From Avrilella dinanensis (GTDB lineage: Bacteria; Bacteroidota; Bacteroidia; Flavobacteriales; Flavobacteriaceae): a stretch of DNA of 64,000 bases. A program made the translations under genes and the position numbers. Positions 35,773 to 45,311 of the stretch are shown here, in pieces (position 1 is the stretch's first letter; each line of letters begins with the position of its first letter). A model generated the notes under the pieces. It saw nothing but the letters and a program-made list of their open reading frames with translations, was not told where the DNA came from and searched no databases. Location of the stretch: positions 1,041,178 through 1,105,177 of the forward strand of contig NZ_NIPO01000001.1 in the NCBI RefSeq assembly GCF_002807015.1. Reading direction: 5' to 3'.

Positions 35773-37239
35773 TTAATCTAAATTTTTCAAGAATTCTACA
35801 AGTAATTTCTTATCGTTCTTAGACAAGTTGTTTCTCATTTTTTCGATTTCCAGCAAGCTTTTACGCATACTATTGATTGTTCCGTAGTAATCTACACTAC
35901 CTCCGTTCTGATAGAGATACAAATCACAAATCTGTCCGGCAAAATTGTGAACATGGTTTTTTAAATCCTTATTTTTAAAATCAGGGATTTTGTTTTTTAA
36001 ATCATCGCAATAGTCCGGGGCGTTTTGCTTTAATTCCTTACCGCTCAAGAGGTCATAAGCCAAAGAAATATCAGCTACATCAATATCTTTGTATTGCGAT
36101 TGATATTTTGTGTAATAATTATAGTCGTAATCGGCATAAACGACGGAATCTGCTGCTGCTACGGCGTAATCTGCGTAATAATCTGTAGTATTTTCAACTT
36201 CGGGCAATGCTTCCGGCTCAAATTTTTCCGCTTCTTTAATCTTATCGGTAAAGAAATCGTTCAAAGTTTTCTTTTCTTCAGAGGTAATAAGTTTTGAAGA
36301 AGATAAATCCTTCACTAAGTTTTTGGTATTTTTTTTAAAGAATTTTAAAACCTGCTCACGAGTATATTTAGCCTCTGACTTATTGTAACTATATTCTTCG
36401 GTATTATACAAAAGGTTGGCAGTGACACCATAAACAGGATATACATAGTTATACAAGGTATAATCATTTAATGTACCATAGCTGTAAAGCGGGTCGTTGT
36501 ATATTGCATTCCGGCTTTCATACTCTGAATAGTCGTATGCCTCCACCACATCATCTGAATAAGATTCCGCAATATCAACAGAAGGTTCCTGTTCTGTTTT
36601 ATACTCCTCAATATCCGCAAGCATTTTATCGGTATTAAAATCTAATACCAAATTTGTGTTTTCAACTGATTGATATGTCATATTAAAGCTTCCGTCTCTG
36701 GATTCCTCTACCGACACAATCAAGCCTTCAATACCTGTTCCGGGGAATAAAATATTGGCATTATTTATTTCATTATCTTCGTCTATACAAAAGCAAAATT
36801 CGGGCTCTTCATCTTGTTTATTTACCGAGTAAGCACCATAATATTGGCAATCTATCCCATCAAAACTCCCTTTACGATCCATTTTGGAAACTGTTTTATT
36901 GTTGGGAATTAATTTAGAAGCCGAGTAAATTGAGTAGGAAACCGCCTTGGAAATACCGCTTACTGTGATAGGAATCATCCACTCATCTTTGACAAAGAGA
37001 TTAGTTTCTGTAGTAGAATCACTAAAAAACTCTTTATAATAAATTGATATTAAACTTTCTGTCTTATTTTTTCCAATATAATGATTATAACTTATATTAT
37101 TATAATCTTCATAGTACGGCGACAAAGAGTCTTTCAGGTTTATTTTGTAGGTCAGTTTCTGAGTAAATTCTACCTGTTTGGTCTGAGCCAAAGCCGAAAC
37201 AGAAATTAAGCTAATTACTACATAAAATAATTTTCTCAT
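35773..37239 (-). CDS. Tyrosine- and aspartate-rich secreted protein of unknown function
   Basis: 488 residues with a clear signal peptide (MRKLFYVVISLISVSALAQ). No family recognised. The N-terminal half (~20-200) is beta-rich and resembles GLPGLI-type envelope proteins in style only. A very tyrosine-rich segment runs from ~226 to 290 and again at ~354-383 (YADYDYNYYTKYQSQY). Cysteines lie at 131, 149, 151, 411 and 438. It is squeezed between the two transketolase subunit genes with gaps of 4 and 12 bases, so it is transcribed with them. No functional link to sugar metabolism is apparent. Confidence 0.75.
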   Translation of the reverse strand: MRKLFYVVISLISVSALAQTKQVEFTQKLTYKINLKDSLSPYYEDYNNISYNHYIGKNKTESLISIYYKEFFSDSTTETNLFVKDEWMIPITVSGISKAVSYSIYSASKLIPNNKTVSKMDRKGSFDGIDCQYYGAYSVNKQDEEPEFCFCIDEDNEINNANILFPGTGIEGLIVSVEESRDGSFNMTYQSVENTNLVLDFNTDKMLADIEEYKTEQEPSVDIAESYSDDVVEAYDYSEYESRNAIYNDPLYSYGTLNDYTLYNYVYPVYGVTANLLYNTEEYSYNKSEAKYTREQVLKFFKKNTKNLVKDLSSSKLITSEEKKTLNDFFTDKIKEAEKFEPEALPEVENTTDYYADYAVAAADSVVYADYDYNYYTKYQSQYKDIDVADISLAYDLLSGKELKQNAPDYCDDLKNKIPDFKNKDLKNHVHNFAGQICDLYLYQNGGSVDYYGTINSMRKSLLEIEKMRNNLSKNDKKLLVEFLKNLD

Positions 37240-37251
37240 AAAAAAGTTAAT

Positions 37252-38100
37252 TTAGTAATCACCCAATGTTTCCTTATTCTGACTCAAAGCATTTTCCAAC
37301 TGTTCATTATTTGGTGCTTTTCCGTGCCAGGCATGGGTATGCATCATATAATCTACTCCATTACCCATTTCGGTATGCAACAACACCATCACAGGTTTTC
37401 CTTTTTTCGCTGCCGCTTTGGCTGAGCTCATTCCATCAATAATTGCCGAAATATTATTTCCTTGCTCAATTTCCAACACGTGCCAACCAAAAGCTTCGAA
37501 TTTTGCCCGTAAACTTCCCATCGGAAGTACCTCGTCGGTGGCACCGTCAATTTGTTTTCCGTTCAAATCTATTGTCGCAATGAGGTTATCAACCTTATTT
37601 GCCGCAGCATACATCAACGCTTCCCAGTTTTGACCTTCCTGCAATTCGCCGTCGCCCATCAGAACATATACAAAATTTTCGTCCTGATTCAGTTTCTTAG
37701 TCAATGCAGCACCGATTCCGACAGAAAGTCCCTGCCCTAATGAACCTGAAGCCATTCTAACACCCGGCAAATGCGAATGTGTAGTCGGGTGTCCTTGCAA
37801 ACGGGAATCTATTTTACGGAATGTTGCCAGTTCACTTACCGGAAAATATCCGCTGCGAGCCAGCACGCTGTAAAAAACCGGAGAAATATGCCCGTTAGAC
37901 AAAAAGAAAATATCTTCGTCCTGACCGTCCATGTCAAAACCTTCTTTTCTTTTCATAATATGCTGATACATCGCCACGAAAAATTCAGCACACCCTAAGG
38001 AACCTCCCGGGTGACCTGAGTTTACGGCGTGTACCATACGTAAAATATCTCTGCGAACCTGTACTGTTAGTTCTTCTAATTGAGGAATGTTTGCGTTCAT
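37252..38100 (-). CDS. Transketolase, N-terminal subunit
   Basis: 282 residues forming the diphosphate-binding domain: VNSGHPGGSLGCAEFFVAMY, FFLSNGHISPVFYSVLA, GSLGQGLSVGIGAAL, and the thiamine-diphosphate motif GDGELQEGQNWEAL with ATIDLNGKQIDG. First gene of the operon, followed by the tyrosine-rich protein and the C-terminal subunit. Cytoplasmic; pentose phosphate pathway. Confidence 0.94.
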   Translation of the reverse strand: MNANIPQLEELTVQVRRDILRMVHAVNSGHPGGSLGCAEFFVAMYQHIMKRKEGFDMDGQDEDIFFLSNGHISPVFYSVLARSGYFPVSELATFRKIDSRLQGHPTTHSHLPGVRMASGSLGQGLSVGIGAALTKKLNQDENFVYVLMGDGELQEGQNWEALMYAAANKVDNLIATIDLNGKQIDGATDEVLPMGSLRAKFEAFGWHVLEIEQGNNISAIIDGMSSAKAAAKKGKPVMVLLHTEMGNGVDYMMHTHAWHGKAPNNEQLENALSQNKETLGDY

Positions 38101-38116
38101 TGTCTGCTTTGTTTTT

Positions 38117-38125
38117 GCAAATATA
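38117..38125 (-). promoter_or_regulatory. -7 promoter element, transketolase operon
   Basis: Minus strand TATATTTGC, a perfect extended -7 box 16 bases before the ATG at 38100. Confidence 0.5.
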
Positions 38126-38144
38126 AAGTAATATTATCAGTTAA

Positions 38145-39842
38145 TTATGAACCTGCGTCCAAATCGAGGTCAAACATTTTTTTCAGGGTTTCCATGTTTG
38201 GATTCAACTCTTTGAAATAATTGAATTTATCCTCGATAGTGAATGCTTTTTTTATGGTAATAGTTTCATTTACTTCTACCTTGATTTGCAGGGCGTAATT
38301 ATTCAACTTCTTACGCAAACCGTTAGTCAAATCATAGATATTTTCTTCAAAACTGATTTTAGACCCCTGATTGGGCAGTTCAATCGTTATGGTGTTTCCA
38401 TCTATCTTGGGTTCAACCATATTCATGATGGAAGACATGAGCATTCGTCCGGTTTTGGTAAACCTGTCTGCATATTCTTTCCATAAATCCAAAACCTGCT
38501 CGGTAGTGAATTGGTCTTCGGGCAAGTCTTTTTCTTCTGTATGATTTTTTTTGAGTTCCTGTTCAATCTGCTTGCGGTATTTCACGCTTTTCAGTGACAA
38601 TGCCGGCAAAGCTCCGCTCAAACGATTGTCTGTTTGCGGTTTTTCAACCACAGTCTGCGGTTCGGCTACTTCAGGCGAAGTTGTCCTGACTACTTCGGGT
38701 AGCTTTACCTCAATGTCTTTAATGGTCGGTTGAACAAAGAATGAAGGTGGAATCAGGAATAATTCAGCTTTTTTTTTTTCAGCCTCCGGGTGGGTAACGG
38801 AAGCTAACTGCATCAGGCATAATTCAACCAGCAACCGTTGGTTTTGGCTGTTTTTGTAGCTCAATTCAGTGCGGTTGGCAATGTCAATAGCCCGGACTAA
38901 CTGCTCGTGACTGAATTGGTTTGCCTGTTCAACAAAACGTTGCTGACTTTGCTCACTAACCTGTAACAATCTAGCTGTTTCGGGTCTTTTGCTTACCATC
39001 AGATTTCTGAAATGCGATGCCAGGCCAATAACAAAATGATGTCCGTCGAAACCTTTTGCTAAAACCTCATCAAACTCCAGCAAAAGCTGTGGGATATTGT
39101 TGGTTGCAATGAGGTTAGTCACATTGAGATAATATTCAAAATCCAGGACATTCAGGTTTTCTGCCACTGCCTGCCGGGTCAGATGATTACCGCAATAAGA
39201 CACTACACGGTCGAATATCGACAAAGCGTCACGCATGGCTCCGTCTGCTTTCTGGGCAATAATCTGCAAAGCATCTTCCTCAAAAGTAATGTACTGGCTT
39301 TCGGCTACTTGAATCAAATGATTTTTGGCGTCCTGAATGGTTATTCTTTTAAAATCAAAAATCTGACATCTCGATAAAATTGTCGGGATAATTTTGTGCT
39401 TTTCAGTGGTTGCCAGAATAAAAATAACGTGCTGAGGCGGTTCTTCCAAAGTTTTCAGAAAAGCATTGAAAGCTGCATTGGACAGCATGTGTACCTCATC
39501 AATGATATATACTTTGTATTTTCCGGTTTGCGGCGGAATTCTTACCTGGTCAATCAAATTTCGGATATCATCGACCGAGTTATTTGAAGCGGCGTCCAGC
39601 TCAAAAATATTGAAAGAAAAATCTTCATTCGGGTCGTCATAACCCGGTTGATTGATTTTTCTTGCTAAAATACGGGCACAAGTCGTTTTTCCGACTCCTC
39701 TCGGACCTGTAAACAGCAATGCCTGAGCCAAATGATTGTTCTCAATAGCATTATTCAAAGTATTGGTAATTACCTCCTGACCTACTACATCTGCAAAGGT
39801 TTGAGGTCGGTATTTACGTGCCGAAACTATAAATTGCTCCAT
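38145..39842 (-). CDS. dnaX: DNA polymerase III subunit gamma/tau (zinc module missing)
   Basis: 565 residues. AAA+ clamp-loader motifs: MEQFIVSARKYRPQTFADVV, Walker A GPRGVGKTTCARILA (~46-60), YIIDEVHMLSNAAFNA (DExx box), ATTEKHKIIPTILSRCQ (sensor 1 and SRC arginine finger). Between Walker A and FELDAASNNSVDDIR the usual four-cysteine zinc module is absent, replaced by a short linker (~63-77). The C-terminal ~200 residues are the tau-like region. It loads the sliding clamp at the replication fork. Confidence 0.96.
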   Translation of the reverse strand: MEQFIVSARKYRPQTFADVVGQEVITNTLNNAIENNHLAQALLFTGPRGVGKTTCARILARKINQPGYDDPNEDFSFNIFELDAASNNSVDDIRNLIDQVRIPPQTGKYKVYIIDEVHMLSNAAFNAFLKTLEEPPQHVIFILATTEKHKIIPTILSRCQIFDFKRITIQDAKNHLIQVAESQYITFEEDALQIIAQKADGAMRDALSIFDRVVSYCGNHLTRQAVAENLNVLDFEYYLNVTNLIATNNIPQLLLEFDEVLAKGFDGHHFVIGLASHFRNLMVSKRPETARLLQVSEQSQQRFVEQANQFSHEQLVRAIDIANRTELSYKNSQNQRLLVELCLMQLASVTHPEAEKKKAELFLIPPSFFVQPTIKDIEVKLPEVVRTTSPEVAEPQTVVEKPQTDNRLSGALPALSLKSVKYRKQIEQELKKNHTEEKDLPEDQFTTEQVLDLWKEYADRFTKTGRMLMSSIMNMVEPKIDGNTITIELPNQGSKISFEENIYDLTNGLRKKLNNYALQIKVEVNETITIKKAFTIEDKFNYFKELNPNMETLKKMFDLDLDAGS

Positions 39843-39858
39843 ATCCTATAATAAGCTA

Positions 39859-39866
39859 CAAATATA
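39859..39866 (-). promoter_or_regulatory. -7 promoter element of dnaX
   Basis: Minus strand TATATTTG, perfect, 16 bases before the ATG at 39842. Confidence 0.5.
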
Positions 39867-39881
39867 AGATTTTTAATCTAT

Positions 39882-40565
39882 TTATTCCGGATAATAACCG
39901 GAATCTCCTAATTTTTCTCGCCAGGAATTCTGTAATTTTTCCAAATCGCTGTACAAAGCAGGTGGGCGATAGTTTATTCTTTTTTCTTCTTTCAGCTCTT
40001 GCAGGATTTGTTCAATGTAAAAGTCTTCGAGCGTTTCTGCCGGATTATACTTGGTTTTGAGGTTAATATCAAACAATTTCGCAGTTTGATTCGACCAGAA
40101 TGCTGACCAGCCACTTTTGAATTCTTTAACCAAATCGAAAGTGGTTTTCCCGGTTTGTCGGTTAATCAGCTTTACCAATATCTGACCGTCTTGTCTTGAT
40201 AGCTTTTTCAATCGTTCTTCAAACTGGTCTGTTAGATATTGTTCTGACCTTTTGATATAGGCTTTTCTTCTTTTTTTAGTATCCATTTTTGCCAGATTCT
40301 CATTCAGCGTAGTCAGATTATCTGATGTAGCTACTACGTATGGATAAACCCGGAGAATTCTACGTTTGAGGATATTCATGGTTTTAACACGCTCTATTTC
40401 TTCTTTGGAAAAATTAATAAATAATTCTTCCAAAACATATTCTACTTCCTCATCTCCATATTGATTGATGGTTACTGAAAGTGTATCGGCATATTTTTCC
40501 CAATCATTGACCTGGGCATTAACACAAACGCTAAACAGGATTAATATTAAAAAATATTTCTTCAT
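39882..40565 (-). CDS. DUF4294 domain secreted protein
   Basis: 227 residues with a signal peptide (MKKYFLILILFSVCVNAQ). The body matches what I know of DUF4294, a Bacteroidota-restricted family: RRILRVYPYVVATSDNL, LKKLSRQDGQILVKLINRQT, GKTTFDLVKEFKSGWSAFWS, and a C-terminal LYSDLEKLQNSWREKLGDSG. Helical; role unknown, probably envelope. It is the upstream neighbour of dnaX, 40 bases away, and has its own -7 box (TAATTTTG on the minus strand, 40586-40593). Confidence 0.82.
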   Translation of the reverse strand: MKKYFLILILFSVCVNAQVNDWEKYADTLSVTINQYGDEEVEYVLEELFINFSKEEIERVKTMNILKRRILRVYPYVVATSDNLTTLNENLAKMDTKKRRKAYIKRSEQYLTDQFEERLKKLSRQDGQILVKLINRQTGKTTFDLVKEFKSGWSAFWSNQTAKLFDINLKTKYNPAETLEDFYIEQILQELKEEKRINYRPPALYSDLEKLQNSWREKLGDSGYYPE

Positions 40566-40633
40566 AAGTAATTAGTTCCTTTCATCAAAATTACTAAATA
40601 TTAATCAAATATCGTGCAAAAACATAAAACAGT

Positions 40634-40658
40634 AAAGGCTGCCTAAAAGACAGCCTTC
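40634..40658 (-). terminator. Terminator of the GEVED protein gene
   Basis: A 9-bp stem with one mismatch (40635-40643 with 40649-40657) and T-rich sequence on the minus-strand side. Confidence 0.6.
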
Positions 40659-40679
40659 ACATAACTCAAATTAATTTAA

Positions 40680-43253
40680 TTATTGTTTTATTACTTTATA
40701 TTCTGCGTTTTGTCCGTCAACAGTTTGCAATCTGAAAATATATACACCTGCTGGTTGAGCCGATAAATCTACTGAATTATCTGCCCCGTTGGTGGTCAAT
40801 ATTCTCTGTCCTAAATTGTTGTACACCTCAATGGTTTGTAGATTCAAATCCGTATCAATATATATCAAATCACGTGTTGGATTAGGGTATAATTTAACCT
40901 GATTTCGGTCGAATTGTCCGGTGCTTGCAGGAACTATCCACTTGATGTTATCCAATTTTAGCAATTTGTGTCCGCCGTTGTGTACATATTTAATCGCTAC
41001 GTATTTGTGACCTTCTACAGATGAAACCAATTGTGATGTGTAAACACCTACTGAGGTATCAACCGCGTCTTCGGCTACCACAAAAGTGCTAACATCTGAT
41101 GGGTCTGACATGGTTCCTATTTGTAATGTTGTGCCCGGTTGTGTGAATGAAATCACTTCATAACTTACGCTGTGAGCTCCGTCAATACTTACCATTTCCG
41201 GTGAAATAATGTAAACTTCTTCTTCGGCAAATCCGCTGTACACTTGTAACATTTTATTTGAATCTTCTTCTATTACTGTAAATGTATGTTCGGAAGAATC
41301 ATTGCTACTCCAACAATTTGCCGGGAAGTTTTCAAAATCATCAAAGGTTACATCGAATGTTTCAATGGCTTCACATTCCGGCTCAACAGGTGTTTCTTCT
41401 ATATTTACAACCACTTCGATTTCGCCATATTTGGTTTCATCTTCCACAGAAGTGGCACGAATAATAGCTGTTCCGTTAGCAATAGCTGTTACTAATCCAT
41501 TTTCATCAACCGAAACAAATTCTGTTCCTTCTTCAACAGACCAAGTCACAGCTTGACTAACATCAGAAGGAGTTACTGTTGCAACGAGTTGTAGAGTTCC
41601 GTTTTCAGTAGTTATCTCAGCAGGAATATTGTCTTGGGTAGTGACTTCAACTGTTGTTATTCCTATTGCTCCTTCAATGACTTGCAGATTGTAATCTATA
41701 CCTACACCATAAGAATCTATTGTCCCACAAGGAGTGAGGTTATTTGGTGCAGAGTTTGGAAATTGCATTATCACACGCAAACGATAAATACCTACCGGAG
41801 TATTTTCCGGAACAGTAAAATTAAAAGTACCTTCTCCGGAAGAAGCCATTCCACTATTGATATAACCAATTTCTTCTTCGTCATCAAACTGACCATTCTG
41901 GTTATAATCCACCCAGGCACGAACATTTATAAAATGTGGGTCTTGCCAATCTGTGTGAAAGTTTAAATCATAAGCACTTCCCGGAAGAAGGTCAGCAGAA
42001 GGTTCATCGGTATAATTTGCATATCCGTTTTCATCGTAAGTAATAGCGTCAATATTCCAGGTTATTGTCTCTCCTGTCAAAGATATTTGGTTCAATATGA
42101 CACCTGCAGATGAAGATGGGTAGAAGAAGTTAGGAACACAATATTCAGACTCGGTAGCTTCTAAAATATTGATAGTATATTCTTCTACCTGTCCGCTTCT
42201 TAAATCTTCTGCACATGCATCAACAATTGTGTTTGGTGCTTCGTCATCAGAATAGGCAGCAACATTGGAATTTTTGATAATTCTCATTATTGTTTCACCA
42301 TTCAAAGCTGTTTCAGGAATGGTTATGGTTGTGGTTACCGTATTTGCATTAGCCGGATTAGCTGCGGCCAACCTACCTACATAGAAGAATTCAGTATCCT
42401 GGTCAAAAACACCATCTTGGTTAAAATCGATATAAGCGACTACGTCACTAGGGAATGTAGATGCAGGTCCTTTCACAGACAATTCATAATCAGAACCAGC
42501 CTGTACTTCGGTACTAATGTCAGTAAAATCCTCATACTGTGGCATGGTACCTGATTGGAATGGAGAAGTATTGTTAATCGTATTAAAAATTACCTGAGTT
42601 ATCATCTCCCCATCTGCATTGTACTCAAAGACAGGATAACATGTGCCCTCTGAAATATTTAACGTATAGTCTTCTACTTGTCCAAAGATAAACGGGTTAC
42701 TACAAGGTGCCGGAGAAGGTGCGTTGTAATTTTTTACCACCCGCATTCTGATTTCACCAGTTACAGCATCTGTAGGAATATTTACGGTATAAGAAACTTC
42801 AACACCGTCTTCTCCTGTACTGTTTATCAGCGACATTCCGTGTTGATGCTTTTCTTTTTGATTAGTCCATTGTTGTTGCTCTTCAATAGTAGCAGGAGTA
42901 CTGTTAGAAAACACGCCATCTCCATTCCAATCAAAATATACCGTAATATAATCTGTATTATTACCATCGGTATTTCCTTTCACTTTTAATGTATAGGTTT
43001 CACCCTTATTAACCGTTACTACTGTGGAAGAGAAATCTTCGTAACGTGGCGTATCTGTAGATACCAAAGCAGATGTAGGATTATTAATCGCACCATCTGC
43101 ATTTTCCTCAACCCCAAACTGAACCAAAGTAACAGGTCGGGTAGGTTCATTTACCGCCCAACCCGACCATTCGGGTTCGCAGTAATCTTGTGCATGTAAC
43201 TGCATGCCAAACGCTGCCAAAAACAGCGTTTTAAACATAATTTTTTTGTTCAT
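40680..43253 (-). CDS. T9SS-secreted GEVED-domain protein with Ig-like domain
   Basis: 857 residues. Signal peptide (~1-21). Three GEVED-type domains (~25-200, ~205-363, ~370-527), each with a calcium-loop-like motif (DWNGDGVF 108-115, DFNQDGVFD 276-284, DYNQNGQFDDEE 449-460) and ending in phrases such as GQVEDYTLNI and GQVEEYTINI. A BIG2 Ig-like domain (~530-620), a cleaved-adhesin/lectin-like domain (~628-775) and a type A T9SS C-terminal signal (~786-857, VKLYPNPTRDLIYID to AGVYIFRLQ) follow. Secreted and surface-linked; a substrate-binding or adhesive role is inferred. No catalytic domain seen. Single gene. Confidence 0.9.
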   Translation of the reverse strand: MNKKIMFKTLFLAAFGMQLHAQDYCEPEWSGWAVNEPTRPVTLVQFGVEENADGAINNPTSALVSTDTPRYEDFSSTVVTVNKGETYTLKVKGNTDGNNTDYITVYFDWNGDGVFSNSTPATIEEQQQWTNQKEKHQHGMSLINSTGEDGVEVSYTVNIPTDAVTGEIRMRVVKNYNAPSPAPCSNPFIFGQVEDYTLNISEGTCYPVFEYNADGEMITQVIFNTINNTSPFQSGTMPQYEDFTDISTEVQAGSDYELSVKGPASTFPSDVVAYIDFNQDGVFDQDTEFFYVGRLAAANPANANTVTTTITIPETALNGETIMRIIKNSNVAAYSDDEAPNTIVDACAEDLRSGQVEEYTINILEATESEYCVPNFFYPSSSAGVILNQISLTGETITWNIDAITYDENGYANYTDEPSADLLPGSAYDLNFHTDWQDPHFINVRAWVDYNQNGQFDDEEEIGYINSGMASSGEGTFNFTVPENTPVGIYRLRVIMQFPNSAPNNLTPCGTIDSYGVGIDYNLQVIEGAIGITTVEVTTQDNIPAEITTENGTLQLVATVTPSDVSQAVTWSVEEGTEFVSVDENGLVTAIANGTAIIRATSVEDETKYGEIEVVVNIEETPVEPECEAIETFDVTFDDFENFPANCWSSNDSSEHTFTVIEEDSNKMLQVYSGFAEEEVYIISPEMVSIDGAHSVSYEVISFTQPGTTLQIGTMSDPSDVSTFVVAEDAVDTSVGVYTSQLVSSVEGHKYVAIKYVHNGGHKLLKLDNIKWIVPASTGQFDRNQVKLYPNPTRDLIYIDTDLNLQTIEVYNNLGQRILTTNGADNSVDLSAQPAGVYIFRLQTVDGQNAEYKVIKQ

Positions 43254-43283
43254 GATTTGAAAAATTTAGATTGCTTCTCAGCG

Positions 43284-43292
43284 GCAAATATA
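43284..43292 (-). promoter_or_regulatory. -7 promoter element, GEVED protein
   Basis: Minus strand TATATTTGC, perfect, 30 bases before the ATG at 43253. Confidence 0.5.
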
Positions 43293-43383
43293 ATTACTAT
43301 TTAGATTTAATTAAAATAATATTTAGAATAATTATAAACAAAATACTCCAAATCATGTATTAGACTGTATTTCATCAATTTAC

Positions 43384-43420
43384 AAAAATAAAAAAGTGAT
43401 GAATTTAAAAACTCATCACT
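43384..43420 (-). terminator. ndh terminator
   Basis: An 8-bp perfect stem (AGTGATGA, 43395-43402 with 43413-43420) followed on the minus strand by six T residues and more. Confidence 0.75.
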
Positions 43421-43451
43421 ATATAACTTAGGAAAATAAATTTTGAAGATT

Positions 43452-44735
43452 TTATTCTCGGTTTGGCGTACGGTAAGGTCTGAATATTACTCTGGATTCA
43501 CGGTCAAATACAAAATAATTGTATATCCAACTCCAAAGAACAATAGCTTTATTTTTGAATCCGATTAATGAAATCAAATGGATAAACATCCAGATAAACC
43601 AGGCAAAAACTCCATGGAAATGTGATTTAGGCAAATCCACCACCGCTTTGTTCCGCCCGATGGTTGCCATCGAACCTTTGTCTTTATATTTGAATGCCTT
43701 TAACGCCTTGTTTTGCTCCAGTCTTTCTAAATTTTCGGCAAGCAATTTCCCCTGCTGAATGGCGGGCTGTGCCATCATCGGGTGTCCGTACTGGTATTTT
43801 TCGCCATACATCGCCGCCACATCACCAATGGCAAAAACATCTGAAAAGCCCTCTACCTGATTGTGCGGATTTACTTTAATTCTTGAAGCTCTGTCAACTG
43901 TCTCTGCCAAACCATCAACGGTGTTTCCTTTTACTCCGGCAGACCATATTACGGATTTGGAATAAAACTTTTGTCCATCATGCGTTTCAACCATTTCCCC
44001 GTCATAGTTGGTTACACGAACATTTTTGTGTACAACCACGCCCAGATTATGCAGATACTTTTCTGCCGCCTCAGACGATTTTTCGCTCATAGCGTCCAGC
44101 ACTCTGTCTGCTCCCTGAATCAGGTTAATCTGCATGAGATTTATCACGTCCAAATCGGGATAATCTTTCGGGAAAACCGCTTTTTTCATTTCTGCCAAAG
44201 CTCCTGCCAGCTCCACACCTGTCGGTCCTCCTCCTACAATAACGAAGTTTAACAGCGTTTTCTGTTTTTCGACATCATTGGTTTGTAAAGCCAATTCAAA
44301 ACTTTCCAGTAATATACTCCGTACTTTGAGTGCCTGAGGAATGCTTTTCATGACCAAACTGTTTTTTTCGACTTCAGCATTTCCGAAGAAATTATTCTCG
44401 GAACCGGTAGCAATAACCACATAGTCATAATAGATTGTCCCTACATCGGTAACTACTTTTTTGTTTTCAGTATCAATTTTTTCCACCATTGCCATTCGGA
44501 AGTAAGCCTCTTTCCTGTCCTGCATCACTTTGCGGATAGGATAGGTAATGGAACTCGCCTCTAAACCACTGGTTGCCACCTGGTACATCAACGGCTGGAA
44601 GTTATGATAATTGTGCTTATCTATCAGCACTACCTGAAAAGCTTTGTTTTTCAATTGATTAAAAAGAGAAAGCCCTCCAAAACCTCCTCCGATAATCACA
44701 ACTCTCGGGTTTACCGAATCTGGAATATTCATCAT
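43452..44735 (-). CDS. ndh: Type II NADH:quinone oxidoreductase
   Basis: 427 residues. First Rossmann motif VVIIGGGFGGLSLFNQL, then HNFQPLMYQVATSGLE, NAD motif FVIVGGGPTGVELAGALAEM, and AIGDVAAM for FAD binding; the C-terminal ~60 residues contain an amphipathic or membrane-associated helix (GVFAWFIWMFIHLISLIGF). It oxidises NADH without pumping protons and passes electrons to menaquinone, which fits with menD nearby. Two adjacent Met codons (44735, 44732) are equally plausible starts. Confidence 0.93.
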   Translation of the reverse strand: MMNIPDSVNPRVVIIGGGFGGLSLFNQLKNKAFQVVLIDKHNYHNFQPLMYQVATSGLEASSITYPIRKVMQDRKEAYFRMAMVEKIDTENKKVVTDVGTIYYDYVVIATGSENNFFGNAEVEKNSLVMKSIPQALKVRSILLESFELALQTNDVEKQKTLLNFVIVGGGPTGVELAGALAEMKKAVFPKDYPDLDVINLMQINLIQGADRVLDAMSEKSSEAAEKYLHNLGVVVHKNVRVTNYDGEMVETHDGQKFYSKSVIWSAGVKGNTVDGLAETVDRASRIKVNPHNQVEGFSDVFAIGDVAAMYGEKYQYGHPMMAQPAIQQGKLLAENLERLEQNKALKAFKYKDKGSMATIGRNKAVVDLPKSHFHGVFAWFIWMFIHLISLIGFKNKAIVLWSWIYNYFVFDRESRVIFRPYRTPNRE

Positions 44736-44760
44736 AACTCAAACTGTTTTTTTTAACCAT

Positions 44761-44769
44761 GCAAAGTTA
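44761..44769 (-). promoter_or_regulatory. -7 promoter element of ndh
   Basis: Minus strand TAACTTTGC, perfect, 25 bases before the first Met codon. Confidence 0.5.
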
Positions 44770-44842
44770 CTAATATGTCGCGGATAATAACCGAATGTTA
44801 AAAGAGATTTAGGATATCACATACGAGATGTTTAATTATTAA

Positions 44843-45253
44843 TCAATTTAAAGTACCAAATAAATCTTTAAAGGTTGGGTCTGTGAATCTGTCATTTGAA
44901 GGAAGTTCAAAACATAGTGTATCATGTCTTATAATATAAAATAAACTTCCTTTTGGTTTTATAAGTCTATATGGAGGGCTGAAATCTTTTATTCCCTGTG
45001 ACCTTATCTCCATATTCGTTTTACAATCTTTCCTCCATGCTGTGGAAATAGTATATTTATCATTCAGATAAACACCTCCTCTTGACACCCTAACTGTATT
45101 AACATAAATATCTATTTCACTATCCAAAATCACTTCTTCATACACAAAAGATGAGCCTCTCCACTTATATGCACTTATTCCGGCAAAAAGTATTATAATC
45201 AAAATAATGACAGAAAAAACTACTACACTTTTTTTACTTAAATGACCAATCAT
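44843..45253 (-). CDS. Uncharacterised small membrane-anchored protein
   Basis: 136 residues. One N-terminal transmembrane helix (VVVFSVIILIIILFAGISAY, ~10-30) then a beta-rich soluble domain of ~105 residues (IDIYVNTVRVSRGGVYLNDK, RLIKPKGSLFYIIRHDTLCF). No recognised family and no Cys pair beyond two isolated cysteines. It follows the terminator of the peptidase gene and precedes ndh. No clear promoter. Orphan-like gene; function unknown. Confidence 0.6.
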   Translation of the reverse strand: MIGHLSKKSVVVFSVIILIIILFAGISAYKWRGSSFVYEEVILDSEIDIYVNTVRVSRGGVYLNDKYTISTAWRKDCKTNMEIRSQGIKDFSPPYRLIKPKGSLFYIIRHDTLCFELPSNDRFTDPTFKDLFGTLN

Positions 45254-45271
45254 AATAATCTTACTTACTAT

Positions 45272-45308
45272 TAAAAAATCCGGTGAAAAAATTCAACCGG
45301 ATTTTTAA
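45272..45308 (-). terminator. Terminator of the argS-peptidase operon
   Basis: An 11-bp stem (AAAAATCCGGT with 45296-45306) flanked by A and T runs on both sides. Confidence 0.85.
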
Positions 45309-45311
45309 TAA

